From assembly GCA_016777395.1 (NCBI GenBank), contig JADHRO010000055.1, positions 1 through 10,299 of the forward strand: DNA of 10,299 nucleotides. The letters are read 5' to 3'. This document shows positions 1 through 7,047 of this stretch, piece by piece. Source of the stretch: Chitinophagales bacterium. Its GTDB lineage: Bacteria > Bacteroidota > Bacteroidia > Chitinophagales > UBA8649. How positions within the stretch are numbered: the stretch's first letter is position 1; the number at the start of each line of letters is the position of its first letter. Under the pieces are notes generated by a model that made no database searches, was not told the origin of the DNA, and was given only the letters and a program-made list of their open reading frames with translations. The position numbers and the translations under genes are program-made.

Positions 1-57
1 AGAGATGCTTTCTTGGAGAAAAGGAAGCCGAACTTTGAGAAGAAGTGGATACCTTGA
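1..57 (+). CDS. menB: C-terminal end of a crotonase-family enzyme, probably 1,4-dihydroxy-2-naphthoyl-CoA synthase (5'-truncated by window edge)
   Basis: Frame 1 is open from the first base and encodes RDAFLEKRKPNFEKKWIP before a TGA at 55-57. The pattern GRDAF-x-EKRKP(D/N)F followed by a short tail ending in Pro is the usual C-terminus of MenB, which closes the second ring of the menaquinone precursor in the cytoplasm. Other enoyl-CoA hydratase/isomerase (crotonase) proteins end in a similar AFLEKRKPxF motif, so the family is firmer than the exact enzyme. Only 18 codons are visible and no catalytic residue lies in them. The gene reads toward katG, with 109 nt between them. MenB identity is inferred from tail similarity recalled from the family. 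Confidence 0.6.
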   Translation, partial: RDAFLEKRKPNFEKKWIP

Positions 58-138
58 TGGGGGGTAGTGATAATTGGGGATGATTAATTCGTCATCTGGG
101 CTCATCTAAACTGGTTTCGTTTTTTGCTTGAAAATCTG

Positions 139-146
139 CATCTTTG
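139..146 (+). promoter_or_regulatory. Candidate katG -7 box (Bacteroidota type)
   Basis: CATCTTTG matches seven of eight positions of the Bacteroidota -7 consensus TAnnTTTG. A TTTC at 115-118 lies 20 nt upstream, about where the -33 TTTG element would sit. Transcription would begin roughly 15 nt before the katG start codon. The match is imperfect and such words are common in AT-rich DNA, so this is a weak call. No clear OxyR or PerR operator was recognised in 58-166. Confidence 0.3.
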
Positions 147-166
147 GTTGAAACAATGAAAAACAC

Positions 167-2443
167 ATGAAAACTAAATTATTCTTACTAATGGCTAGCA
201 CAATGATGCTAGTTGCTTGCGACAACAAGCAAGAAGCCAATATGGAAGAAGGTGGCGAAGGATGCCCCTTTGGATTTGGTACGCAAAAATCAAGTGGTCA
301 AGTACTTAAAAGTAACGGAAACACCAACAGGGATTGGTGGCCCAATCAATTGGATCTAACGGTTCTGCGTCAGCACGGTGAATTGTCTAATCCTATGGGA
401 GAAGCTTTTGACTATAGCGAAGCGTTTAGCAGCTTGGATTATGAGGCCTTGAAAAGCGATATCGAAGCCACATTAACCGACTCACAAGATTGGTGGCCTG
501 CCGATTTTGGTAATTATGGTCCATTTTTTATCAGAATGTCTTGGCACAGTGCTGGAACCTATCGTACTGGTGATGGAAGAGGCGGTTCAAGAGAAGGGCA
601 ACAGCGATTCGCACCTTTGAACAGTTGGCCAGATAATGGCAACTTAGACAAAGCCAGACGATTATTATGGCCGATCAAACAGAAATATGGGCAACAGATT
701 TCATGGGCCGATTTAATGATTATTACAGGAAACGTAGCGCTTGAATCTATGGGATTTCAAACGATTGGTTTTGCTGGAGGTAGAGCAGATGTTTGGGAAC
801 CAGCAAGCAATGTCTATTGGGGTTCAGAAAGTAAGTTTATGGACGACAATCGTTATTCCGCGGATCGGGAACTAGAACAACCGCTTGCTGCAGTGCAAAT
901 GGGATTAATCTATGTAAACCCTGAAGGACCAAATGGTAATCCAGATCCAAAATTAGCGGCAGTAGATATTAGAGAAACCTTCGGAAGAATGGGAATGAAT
1001 GACGAAGAAACTGTAGCGCTAATTGCTGGAGGACATACCCTAGGAAAAACACACGGTGCTGGCCCAGCAGATAATGTGGGTGCTGCTCCAGAAGCGGCAA
1101 GCATGGAAGAGCAAGGTTTTGGATGGAAGAGCTCGTATAAATCGGGTAAAGGTGAAGATGCCATTACATCAGGTTTAGAGGTGATTTGGACAGAAACACC
1201 CGCCCAATGGAGTCACGACTACTTCACTAGCCTGTTTGAAAATGAGTGGGAGTTAACGAAGAGTCCTGCAGGAGCGCATCAATGGGAAGCTGTAAATCCT
1301 GAGAATATGTATCCAGATGCATTTGACTCTGAAAAGACACACAAGCCAACAATGTTAACTACGGATTTATCTTTACGAGAAGATCCAATTTATGAAGAAA
1401 TCTCTAGACGATTTTATGAAAACCCTGAAGAGTTTGAAGCGGCTTTTGCAAAAGCGTGGTTCAAGCTAACTCATCGTGATATGGGTCCAAAGACGACTTA
1501 TTTAGGTCCAGAAATTCCAGCAGAAGATTTCATTTGGCAAGATCCTATTCCTGCTTTGAATCACGACTTGGTTAATGCAGCTGATATTAAAGCTTTGAAA
1601 ACAACAATTTTGAGTTCAGGTTTAAGTTCAAGTGAATTAGTTTCGACTGCATGGGCTTCAGCTTCTACCTTCCGTGTTTCTGACCGACGAGGTGGGGCTA
1701 ATGGCGCGCGTATTCGATTAGAGCCACAAGTGAATTGGGAGTGTAATAACCCAACGCAGCTGAAAAAAGTATTGGCTGTTTATGAGCAAATTCAAAGTGA
1801 TTTTAATACAAAGTCTGCGACTAAAAAAGTTTCCATGGCAGACTTGATTGTTTTGGGTGGTAACGCTGCTGTTGAAGACGCTGCTGACAAAGCGGGTTTC
1901 TCCATGGACGTGCCTTTCCTGGCGGGTCGCATGGACGCCACACAGGAACAAACCGATATCAATGGTATGGCTGTACTTGAGCCAATGGCAGATGGTTTCC
2001 GTAATTATCTAAAAACAGCGTATGTATTCTCCACAGAAGAGTTGTTGGTTGATAAGGCACAACTCTTGTCACTTACCGCTCCTGAAATGACGGTTCTTTT
2101 GGGTGGAATGCGGGTTTTAGAAGCTAATTATGATGGTTCGTCTGTTGGGATATTCACTTCCAATCCTGGTGCGTTAAGTAATGACTACTTTGTGAATTTA
2201 TTAGACATGAGTACGAAATGGGAAGCCACTTCAGAAGAGGCCGAATTGTTTGAAGGAAAAGATAGAACAAGTGGAGAATTGAAATGGACAGGAACGCGGG
2301 CAGATTTGATTTTCGGGTCGAATTCAGAATTAAGGGCGATTGCTGAAGTATATGCAAGCAGCACTTCCCAAGAAAAGTTTGTGGAAGATTTTGTGAAAGC
2401 GTGGACTAAAGTAATGAACGCCGACCGTTTTGATGTGATGTAA
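167..2443 (+). CDS. katG: Catalase-peroxidase (HPI) with lipoprotein signal peptide
   Basis: Bifunctional haem enzyme that breaks down hydrogen peroxide by catalase and peroxidase activity. The 758-residue product has the two-domain KatG layout. The N-terminal haem domain shows the distal triad R123, W126 and H127 in RMSWHSAGTYR. It also has Y249 and M275, which with W126 form the Met-Tyr-Trp adduct needed for catalase activity, the proximal H290 (GGHTLGKTHG) and W341, and R437 at the mobile-arginine position. The C-terminal half repeats the fold without haem ligands (TAWASASTFRVSDRRGG, about 493-509). Residues 1-18 (MKTKLFLLMASTMMLVAC) form a lipoprotein signal peptide with lipobox LVAC and Cys18. 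After it comes the usual KatG N-terminus (CPFGFG, then NRDWWPNQLDL). The mature protein should therefore be envelope-anchored, unlike cytoplasmic KatG. The ATG at 167 is chosen because it gives the complete signal peptide; there is no Shine-Dalgarno sequence. The gene appears monocistronic. The enzyme call is very sure; lipidation is inferred. Confidence 0.97.
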   Translation: MKTKLFLLMASTMMLVACDNKQEANMEEGGEGCPFGFGTQKSSGQVLKSNGNTNRDWWPNQLDLTVLRQHGELSNPMGEAFDYSEAFSSLDYEALKSDIEATLTDSQDWWPADFGNYGPFFIRMSWHSAGTYRTGDGRGGSREGQQRFAPLNSWPDNGNLDKARRLLWPIKQKYGQQISWADLMIITGNVALESMGFQTIGFAGGRADVWEPASNVYWGSESKFMDDNRYSADRELEQPLAAVQMGLIYVNPEGPNGNPDPKLAAVDIRETFGRMGMNDEETVALIAGGHTLGKTHGAGPADNVGAAPEAASMEEQGFGWKSSYKSGKGEDAITSGLEVIWTETPAQWSHDYFTSLFENEWELTKSPAGAHQWEAVNPENMYPDAFDSEKTHKPTMLTTDLSLREDPIYEEISRRFYENPEEFEAAFAKAWFKLTHRDMGPKTTYLGPEIPAEDFIWQDPIPALNHDLVNAADIKALKTTILSSGLSSSELVSTAWASASTFRVSDRRGGANGARIRLEPQVNWECNNPTQLKKVLAVYEQIQSDFNTKSATKKVSMADLIVLGGNAAVEDAADKAGFSMDVPFLAGRMDATQEQTDINGMAVLEPMADGFRNYLKTAYVFSTEELLVDKAQLLSLTAPEMTVLLGGMRVLEANYDGSSVGIFTSNPGALSNDYFVNLLDMSTKWEATSEEAELFEGKDRTSGELKWTGTRADLIFGSNSELRAIAEVYASSTSQEKFVEDFVKAWTKVMNADRFDVM

Positions 2444-2476
2444 TTATTGCCTCTTTAAATCCGAGTAACAAGCATT

Positions 2477-2518
2477 GGCTAAGGTCTTCTATTTTTATAG
2501 AAGGTTTTAGCCATTTTT
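2477..2518 (+). terminator. Strand-specific rho-independent terminator of katG
   Basis: The arms 2477-2492 and 2497-2512 form a 16-bp stem around a TTTT loop, followed by a T5 run at 2514-2518. The outer six and inner seven pairs are Watson-Crick; the middle three (2483-2485 with 2504-2506) are G.U wobbles. Read on the minus strand these become three consecutive A.C mismatches and there is no U-run, so the element should work mainly for katG, which ends 33 nt upstream. Confidence 0.85.
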
Positions 2519-2572
2519 GTCTTAGCGTAAAATAGCGCTTAACGAGAAGCTGACTAATACTTCGTATTTAAA

Positions 2573-3037
2573 CTACTCCACCTCAATCAAGACCTGCCCT
2601 TTTTCGACAGCCTCGCCTTTTTCGATTTTGATGGTTTTAATGGTTCCAGAACCAGGGCTTTTGATCATGTTTTCCATTTTCATAGCTTCTAATACCAATA
2701 TCACATCCCCTTCTTCAACCGTATCGCCGGCAGCAATTTTAATATCTAAGACCAAGCCCGGCATCGGTGCTTTGATGTCTTTCATCTTTTTTACCGTCAT
2801 GTTGCTCATACCGAGTTGGTCCAGTAAAATATCGTATTTGTCTTTGATGCTTATCGTATACTCCGTATCGTTGACCGAAATCACCATGTTCTTGCCTTTC
2901 TCATCTTTCCTCACCAAGACACAACGGTAAGAAACCTTGTTCTTTAGAATGTGAAAACTATTTCCCTGCTCTAAGACATCCCAGTCTGCAGCTTCCTTAA
3001 TTTCAAATTCTTTCTCGTTTACTTTTACTTTCAGCAT
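2573..3037 (-). CDS. Biotin carboxyl carrier subunit of an acyl-CoA carboxylase (stand-alone BCCP)
   Basis: Carries covalently bound biotin that shuttles carboxyl groups from a biotin carboxylase to a carboxyltransferase, as in acetyl-, propionyl- or methylcrotonyl-CoA carboxylases; cytoplasmic. The 154-residue protein ends in a complete biotinyl/lipoyl domain (about 88-154). This has the entry motif APMPG and the biotinylation site EAMKMEN, with K120 as the modified lysine, followed by SPGSG at the mirror-image turn. Residues 1-85 form a beta-rich N-terminal segment (LKVKVNEKEFEIK) typical of the free-standing biotin subunits of Bacteroidota. I prefer the ATG at 3037 over an upstream in-frame GTG at 3058, because MLKVKVN is the normal N-terminus and the extension adds only seven unlike residues. 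No biotin carboxylase or carboxyltransferase gene lies in the window, so the partner and substrate cannot be named. It converges on katG and diverges from the aminopeptidase cluster. Confidence 0.9.
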   Translation of the reverse strand: MLKVKVNEKEFEIKEAADWDVLEQGNSFHILKNKVSYRCVLVRKDEKGKNMVISVNDTEYTISIKDKYDILLDQLGMSNMTVKKMKDIKAPMPGLVLDIKIAAGDTVEEGDVILVLEAMKMENMIKSPGSGTIKTIKIEKGEAVEKGQVLIEVE

Positions 3038-3059
3038 GTTTTGGGGCTTTATACGCACA

Positions 3060-3067
3060 TAAAATTA
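3060..3067 (-). promoter_or_regulatory. Candidate -7 box for the biotin carrier gene
   Basis: On the minus strand this reads TAATTTTA, seven of eight positions of TAnnTTTG, and would start transcription about 15 nt before the ATG at 3037. A competing near match, TTATTTTG, lies at 3091-3098 on the same strand. Neither has a good -33 element, so the choice between them is open. Confidence 0.22.
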
Positions 3068-3122
3068 TCATTTTTTTATAAAGCAGCAGACAAAATAACC
3101 ACTGCATTTGCACTTTTAAGGA

Positions 3123-3130
3123 TATATTTG
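3123..3130 (+). promoter_or_regulatory. -7 box of the aminopeptidase cluster promoter
   Basis: TATATTTG is a perfect match to the Bacteroidota sigma-A -7 consensus TAnnTTTG. It sits 21 nt before the ATG at 3152, in the 114-nt divergent gap. The nearest TTTG upstream (3107-3110) is only 12 nt away, closer than the usual spacing of about 19-21 nt, so the -33 element is poor or absent. It likely drives the three-gene cluster 3152-6949. Confidence 0.5.
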
Positions 3131-3151
3131 CGGCTCAACTTAAATAGATTT

Positions 3152-5728
3152 ATGAAAAATTATTGGCTAATAGCTGCGTCTATCCTATTTGTGGTAGGAT
3201 GTAAACCTACCCAAGAACTCGGGTTTGGGAAGAACGACCTCCTTATGGACGAGGTAGAAGTATTGGGGAAAAAATATCCTTACCGTCCAGCAGCAGAGCG
3301 CACCAACGACCTTATACATACCGCTCTTGAGGTGAGCTTTGATTGGGAAAAACAATACTTGTATGGTGAAGCAAGCTTAACCCTAAAACCTTATTTCTAT
3401 CCAACCAATCAACTTATTTTGGACGCTAAAGGAATGGACATTACGCAGGTAAGTTTATCAGGAGGGGCTGAACTTGCATACGAATATGACGGCATGAAGC
3501 TGGACATTACCTTAGATAAAATGTATAGAAAACAGGATACTTTCAGTGTTTATATTGCCTATATTTCCAAGCCCAACGAACTAGAAAAAACAGAAGGCTT
3601 ATCGGCAATCTCCGATGATAAAGGACTTTACTTTATCAATCCACTGGACGAGGAAAAGAATAAGCCGATGCAAATTTGGACCCAGGGTGAGCCAGAAAGC
3701 AACTCGGTTTGGTTTCCGACTATTGACAAACCTAATGAGCGTTGCACACAAGAGATTGCTATGACTGTTCAAAATCGTTTTATGGCTATTTCAAACGGTG
3801 AGTTTGTGAGTGATATTGATAATGCCGATGGAACACATACCGTTTCATGGCAGCAATACAAACCGCATGCCCCTTACCTCTTTATGATGACTATCGGCGA
3901 GTTTGCGCAAATCAAAGATGAATGGGAAGGCCTGTCTGTAGATTATTTCGTTGAAAAAGAATATGAAAACGTAGCGAGAGAAATTTTTGGTGAAACCCCA
4001 GCCATGCTGACTTTCTTTTCTGATCAATTGGGTGTGCGTTACCCGTGGGATAAATATTGGCAAGTATGCGTAAGAGATTATGTAAGTGGCGCTATGGAAA
4101 ACACTTCCGCCGTCATCTTTGGTGAATTTGTACAGCAGCATGAACGAGAATTGATCGATGAAGACCATGAAGATATCGTATCTCATGAATTATTTCATCA
4201 CTGGTTTGGTGACTTAGTGACTTGTGAAAGTTGGGCCAATTTACCTTTAAACGAATCCTTTGCCACATACGGAGAGGTCCTGTGGAGAGAGCATCGTTAT
4301 GGTGAAGATGAAAAGTATCGCAAGGTTTATGGTGACATGGATAGCTACTTTAATGAAGCTTCGCGCGGCAAACAAGTAGACATGATTCGTTATCACCATG
4401 ATACAGCGGAAGATATGTTTGACAGCCACAGTTATGCAAAAGGAGGCGCTATCTTAAACATGCTTCGGGATGTGGTCGGTGATGATGCATTTTTTGAATC
4501 GCTTCGCGTATACTTGGAAGACAACAAATATCAATCTGTAGAAATTCATAATCTCCGATTGGCCTTTGAAAAAGTAACGGGCAAAGACTTGAATTGGTTC
4601 TTTAATCAGTGGTTCTTAAGTGCAGGTCATCCTGTTATTGATATCGACTATGAATACACCGATTCTTCTGTAATTGTTAAAATGCAGCAAGAGCCAAGCG
4701 TAGAAAATAATTTATTGTATACTTTGCCCTTGCAAGTCGATGTTTACGGTGAAAATGAAACCGCTGCATTTGATATCGTTTTCCACCAAAAAAATCAAAG
4801 CTTTGAATTGCCTTTTGAGCAAGATGTTTTATGGGTGAATGTAGATGCTAAAAAATCCTTGCTTGCTGAAGTTAATGACAATAAAACGAAAGCGCAATGG
4901 ATGGTGCAATACATGCTTGGCAAAAACATGTTAGACAAGCTGTATGCTTTAAAAAAATTAAGTACCGATGATGACCACGATGATGAAGTTTTAGCAGTTC
5001 TCCGTATGGCACTAAAAGATAATTACTGGTTCATTCAAGATTATGCGGCAGGCATGTACCCTTTGCACAATGCGGATAAAGAAGCTATTCAATTATTGAG
5101 CGATTTGGCATTGAACGCGCCTAGCTCAGCTGTGCGGGCATCTGCGATTTCTACCTTATCCGAGTCAGAAGATTCAACTCTTCATGCCATTTATGAGGCA
5201 GGAGTTAAAGACTCTTCTTATCGTGTAAATGCCGTTGCCTTGGAGGCAATGATGTATGCCAAACCTGATGCAGCAATTAGGCAAGCTGAAAAATGGGAAG
5301 GAATAAATAATTACGATATGATTGATATTGTTTCTTTTGTATATAGTGAATTGGGAGAGGCCGACAAAATCAGCTACTTTCAAAAAACAGCCTTAACAAG
5401 CGCAAATAAGTACGGAAGACTATACAGTATTTATTACTATTCTAATTTACTGGGCAATCTTATGGAGCCCACGCTTGCCTTGCAAGGTATTAGCTTTATT
5501 GAAGATTGGGAGAATGTTGAAACAGTAAGCTATGCAAAGCGGGTAGCCATATCATCTCTAAATGGTATAAGCGAAAGTTTTGCCTTCATAGCAGAAGATG
5601 CTCAAACGCAAATGAATAACGATAAAACACTTTCAAAGGAAGAAAGATTAGCATTGGAAAGTGAAATTCTAAACTTCTTGCATGTCGTGGATCGGGCAAC
5701 GGAAGCTTCAGAAAGATTATCAAATTAA
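3152..5728 (+). CDS. M1-family zinc aminopeptidase, lipoprotein, with C-terminal helical-repeat region
   Basis: Removes N-terminal amino acids from peptides outside the cytoplasm. I start at the ATG at 3152, giving 858 residues. The reading frame is open further upstream, but the lipoprotein signal peptide begins here (MKNYWLIAASILFVVGC, lipobox VVGC, Cys17). A beta-sandwich N-terminal domain (about 50-260) precedes the M1 catalytic domain. That domain has the exopeptidase motif GAMEN (313-317), the zinc site HELFHHWFG with ligands H345 and H349 and general base E346, and the third zinc ligand E368 in NES. Y428 (SYAKGG) fits the transition-state tyrosine. Residues from about 575 to the end are alpha-helical with HEAT-like repeats, as in the aminopeptidase N / leukotriene A4 hydrolase superfamily. 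The lipase-like gene follows after 20 nt, suggesting co-transcription. No key residue is missing. Specificity cannot be read from sequence. Confidence 0.93.
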   Translation: MKNYWLIAASILFVVGCKPTQELGFGKNDLLMDEVEVLGKKYPYRPAAERTNDLIHTALEVSFDWEKQYLYGEASLTLKPYFYPTNQLILDAKGMDITQVSLSGGAELAYEYDGMKLDITLDKMYRKQDTFSVYIAYISKPNELEKTEGLSAISDDKGLYFINPLDEEKNKPMQIWTQGEPESNSVWFPTIDKPNERCTQEIAMTVQNRFMAISNGEFVSDIDNADGTHTVSWQQYKPHAPYLFMMTIGEFAQIKDEWEGLSVDYFVEKEYENVAREIFGETPAMLTFFSDQLGVRYPWDKYWQVCVRDYVSGAMENTSAVIFGEFVQQHERELIDEDHEDIVSHELFHHWFGDLVTCESWANLPLNESFATYGEVLWREHRYGEDEKYRKVYGDMDSYFNEASRGKQVDMIRYHHDTAEDMFDSHSYAKGGAILNMLRDVVGDDAFFESLRVYLEDNKYQSVEIHNLRLAFEKVTGKDLNWFFNQWFLSAGHPVIDIDYEYTDSSVIVKMQQEPSVENNLLYTLPLQVDVYGENETAAFDIVFHQKNQSFELPFEQDVLWVNVDAKKSLLAEVNDNKTKAQWMVQYMLGKNMLDKLYALKKLSTDDDHDDEVLAVLRMALKDNYWFIQDYAAGMYPLHNADKEAIQLLSDLALNAPSSAVRASAISTLSESEDSTLHAIYEAGVKDSSYRVNAVALEAMMYAKPDAAIRQAEKWEGINNYDMIDIVSFVYSELGEADKISYFQKTALTSANKYGRLYSIYYYSNLLGNLMEPTLALQGISFIEDWENVETVSYAKRVAISSLNGISESFAFIAEDAQTQMNNDKTLSKEERLALESEILNFLHVVDRATEASERLSN

Positions 5729-5748
5729 AAAACCTTACCTTAGAATAA

Positions 5749-6579
5749 ATGGAAGCAAAGACATTTAATTGGCACCAAGACGAGACCAAACTGTTTGGTC
5801 AATATTGGAAAAACGATTCAGCAAAAGCTATAGTAGCCATCGTTCATGGTATGGGTGAGCACAGTGGCCGGTATGCTGACTTTGTGGTCCCTCAACTATT
5901 TGCCGCAGGATATTCGGTAATCGCTTTTGATCAGTTTGGACACGGATTAACTGAGGGAAAAAGAGGACATTGTCCGAATTATGAAGCTGTGCTCAATTCT
6001 GTTGAAAATTTATTAAGCAAAAGCAGTGAATATTTAGGGTCAAATTTACCCACCTTTCTTTATGGCCATAGTATGGGGGGAAATGTGGTAAGTAATTATT
6101 TACTTACAAAAGAAAGCCATGTAAAAGGAGCTATAATTTCAAGCCCTATGTATCGCTTAGCTTTTGACCCACCGGCATGGAAACTAATTGCAGGTAAATT
6201 AATGCGCAATATATATCCTGCTTTTCAAGAGCGAACGGGTCTAGATGCAAGTGCGATCTCTAGAGATCGTGCAGCGGTAGAAAAGTATATCAATGACCCC
6301 TTGGTACATGATAAAATTACCGTAAATTTTTCCCTGCCATTCTTTGAGGCCGGAGAGTATGCTATTGAAAATGCCAAAGCAATGAAAGTTCCCGCTTTAC
6401 TTATTCATGGCACCAAAGATGCACTAACAGACTATAAGGGTAGTGAGGATTTTGCGCAAAATGCAGGGAAAGAAGTAAGCCTAAAACTTTACATGGATGG
6501 TTATCATGAATTACATAACGAGCCAAATAAAGAAGCCGTATTGGCTGATGTAATTACTTGGCTAGATAAACAAGTATAA
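5749..6579 (+). CDS. Monoacylglycerol lipase-like alpha/beta hydrolase (serine hydrolase)
   Basis: A 276-residue alpha/beta hydrolase of the Hydrolase_4 (serine aminopeptidase S33-like / monoglyceride lipase) family; members cleave monoacylglycerols or lysophospholipids. The oxyanion-hole strand HGMGEHSGRY (33-42) is the family hallmark. It is followed by FDQFGHGLTEGKRG (60-73), the nucleophile elbow GHSMGG with S108, the acid D224 in HGTKD, and the catalytic H253 in GYHELHNE, the usual lipase-type C-terminal motif. A helical cap occupies about 135-200. There is no signal peptide, so it should be cytoplasmic or loosely membrane-associated. It starts 20 nt after the aminopeptidase stop, with no Shine-Dalgarno sequence, and the next gene begins 1 nt after its own stop. 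The exact substrate is inferred from the family; other esters, including lysophospholipids, remain possible. Confidence 0.9.
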   Translation: MEAKTFNWHQDETKLFGQYWKNDSAKAIVAIVHGMGEHSGRYADFVVPQLFAAGYSVIAFDQFGHGLTEGKRGHCPNYEAVLNSVENLLSKSSEYLGSNLPTFLYGHSMGGNVVSNYLLTKESHVKGAIISSPMYRLAFDPPAWKLIAGKLMRNIYPAFQERTGLDASAISRDRAAVEKYINDPLVHDKITVNFSLPFFEAGEYAIENAKAMKVPALLIHGTKDALTDYKGSEDFAQNAGKEVSLKLYMDGYHELHNEPNKEAVLADVITWLDKQV

Positions 6580-6580
6580 A

Positions 6581-6949
6581 GTGCCCTTACTAAACGAGAA
6601 TTCTAAGCATCAAACTCAAAACATCGAAGGGTGGTTTGCTGTCCGTCGATTTGTCAAAGACACCTTTGGCAAGCGCCCCGATATTAATGCTATTTTATTT
6701 CTAATCGGGATGAATGAGGTGGGTGTCTATAAAGAAGAATGGGAAAAAGAAGAGAAGCAAAACTTGATGCATGTAGCAGTTTGTCGATTATTTCTGGAGG
6801 ATGGATATTATAAATTTGTAGGCAAGGACCAAGACGGTTGGCCGCACTATGAGCTTCTGAAAGCTATTCCCAATATTCATCTAAAAGATCAAGAGGGCTT
6901 GTTAAAGGAAAAAATTGTAGCGTACTTTAAAGAGATGAAATATATCTAA
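6581..6949 (+). CDS. Conserved-looking hypothetical protein, 122 residues, GTG start
   Basis: I do not recognise a named family. The start is a GTG one nucleotide after the lipase-like gene's TAA. The first in-frame ATG is at codon 44, which would remove the strongest block, GWFAVRRFVKDTFGKRPDIN at 17-36, so GTG is preferred. The protein is soluble, mixed charge, with no signal peptide or clear membrane span (ILFLIGM at 39-45 is too short). Apparent segments are a helix-rich N-terminal half, then KEEWEKEEKQNLMHVAVCRL (51-70), a GYYKFVGKDQDGWPHYE stretch (75-91) suggestive of a small beta hairpin, and a terminal helix. Coupling to the lipase suggests translational linkage. The bidirectional terminator lies 12 nt after its stop. 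Its function is unknown. That it is a real gene rests on tight spacing and natural protein composition. Confidence 0.82.
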   Translation: MPLLNENSKHQTQNIEGWFAVRRFVKDTFGKRPDINAILFLIGMNEVGVYKEEWEKEEKQNLMHVAVCRLFLEDGYYKFVGKDQDGWPHYELLKAIPNIHLKDQEGLLKEKIVAYFKEMKYI

Positions 6950-6961
6950 ACTCTATTGGTG

Positions 6962-6999
6962 GGAATAAAAAAGTGTAGTCAGCTACACTTTTTTATTCC
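6962..6999. terminator. Bidirectional rho-independent terminator
   Basis: The arms 6962-6978 and 6983-6999 are perfect 17-bp inverted repeats around a TCAG loop. Each arm contains an A6 or T6 run (6967-6972 and 6989-6994), so a GTGTAG/CTACAC core is followed by a U-run on both strands. It lies between the converging 122-residue gene (ends 6949) and lysS (ends 7048) and should terminate both. Confidence 0.93.
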
Positions 7000-7047
7000 T
7001 AAAGAAATTGGAAGCAAGCGGTTTTCATAAAAGCACCCGACCTTTTA

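Noticed and set aside
79..96. Inverted repeat GATGA-N8-TCATC after the crotonase gene, considered as terminator or operator
   Set aside because: Only five Watson-Crick pairs with a wide loop and no T-run; too weak to call.
910..1164. 84-codon minus-strand open frame inside katG
   Set aside because: It lies wholly within the conserved haem domain of KatG, and its translation has no recognisable motif; it is a shadow frame.
2524..2568. Small hairpins (AGCG/CGCT and AATAC-TTC-GTATT) considered as terminator for the biotin carrier gene
   Set aside because: Stems of four to six pairs without a U-run on the minus strand; not distinguishable from chance.
2628..2930. 100-codon + strand open frame opposite the biotin carrier gene
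   Set aside because: It is the antisense of a clear biotinyl domain, and its hydrophobic composition is what reverse reading of that domain gives.
3041..3151. N-terminal extension of the aminopeptidase frame from a TTG at 3041
   Set aside because: It would bury a typical lipoprotein signal peptide 37 residues inside the protein and run through the promoter region.
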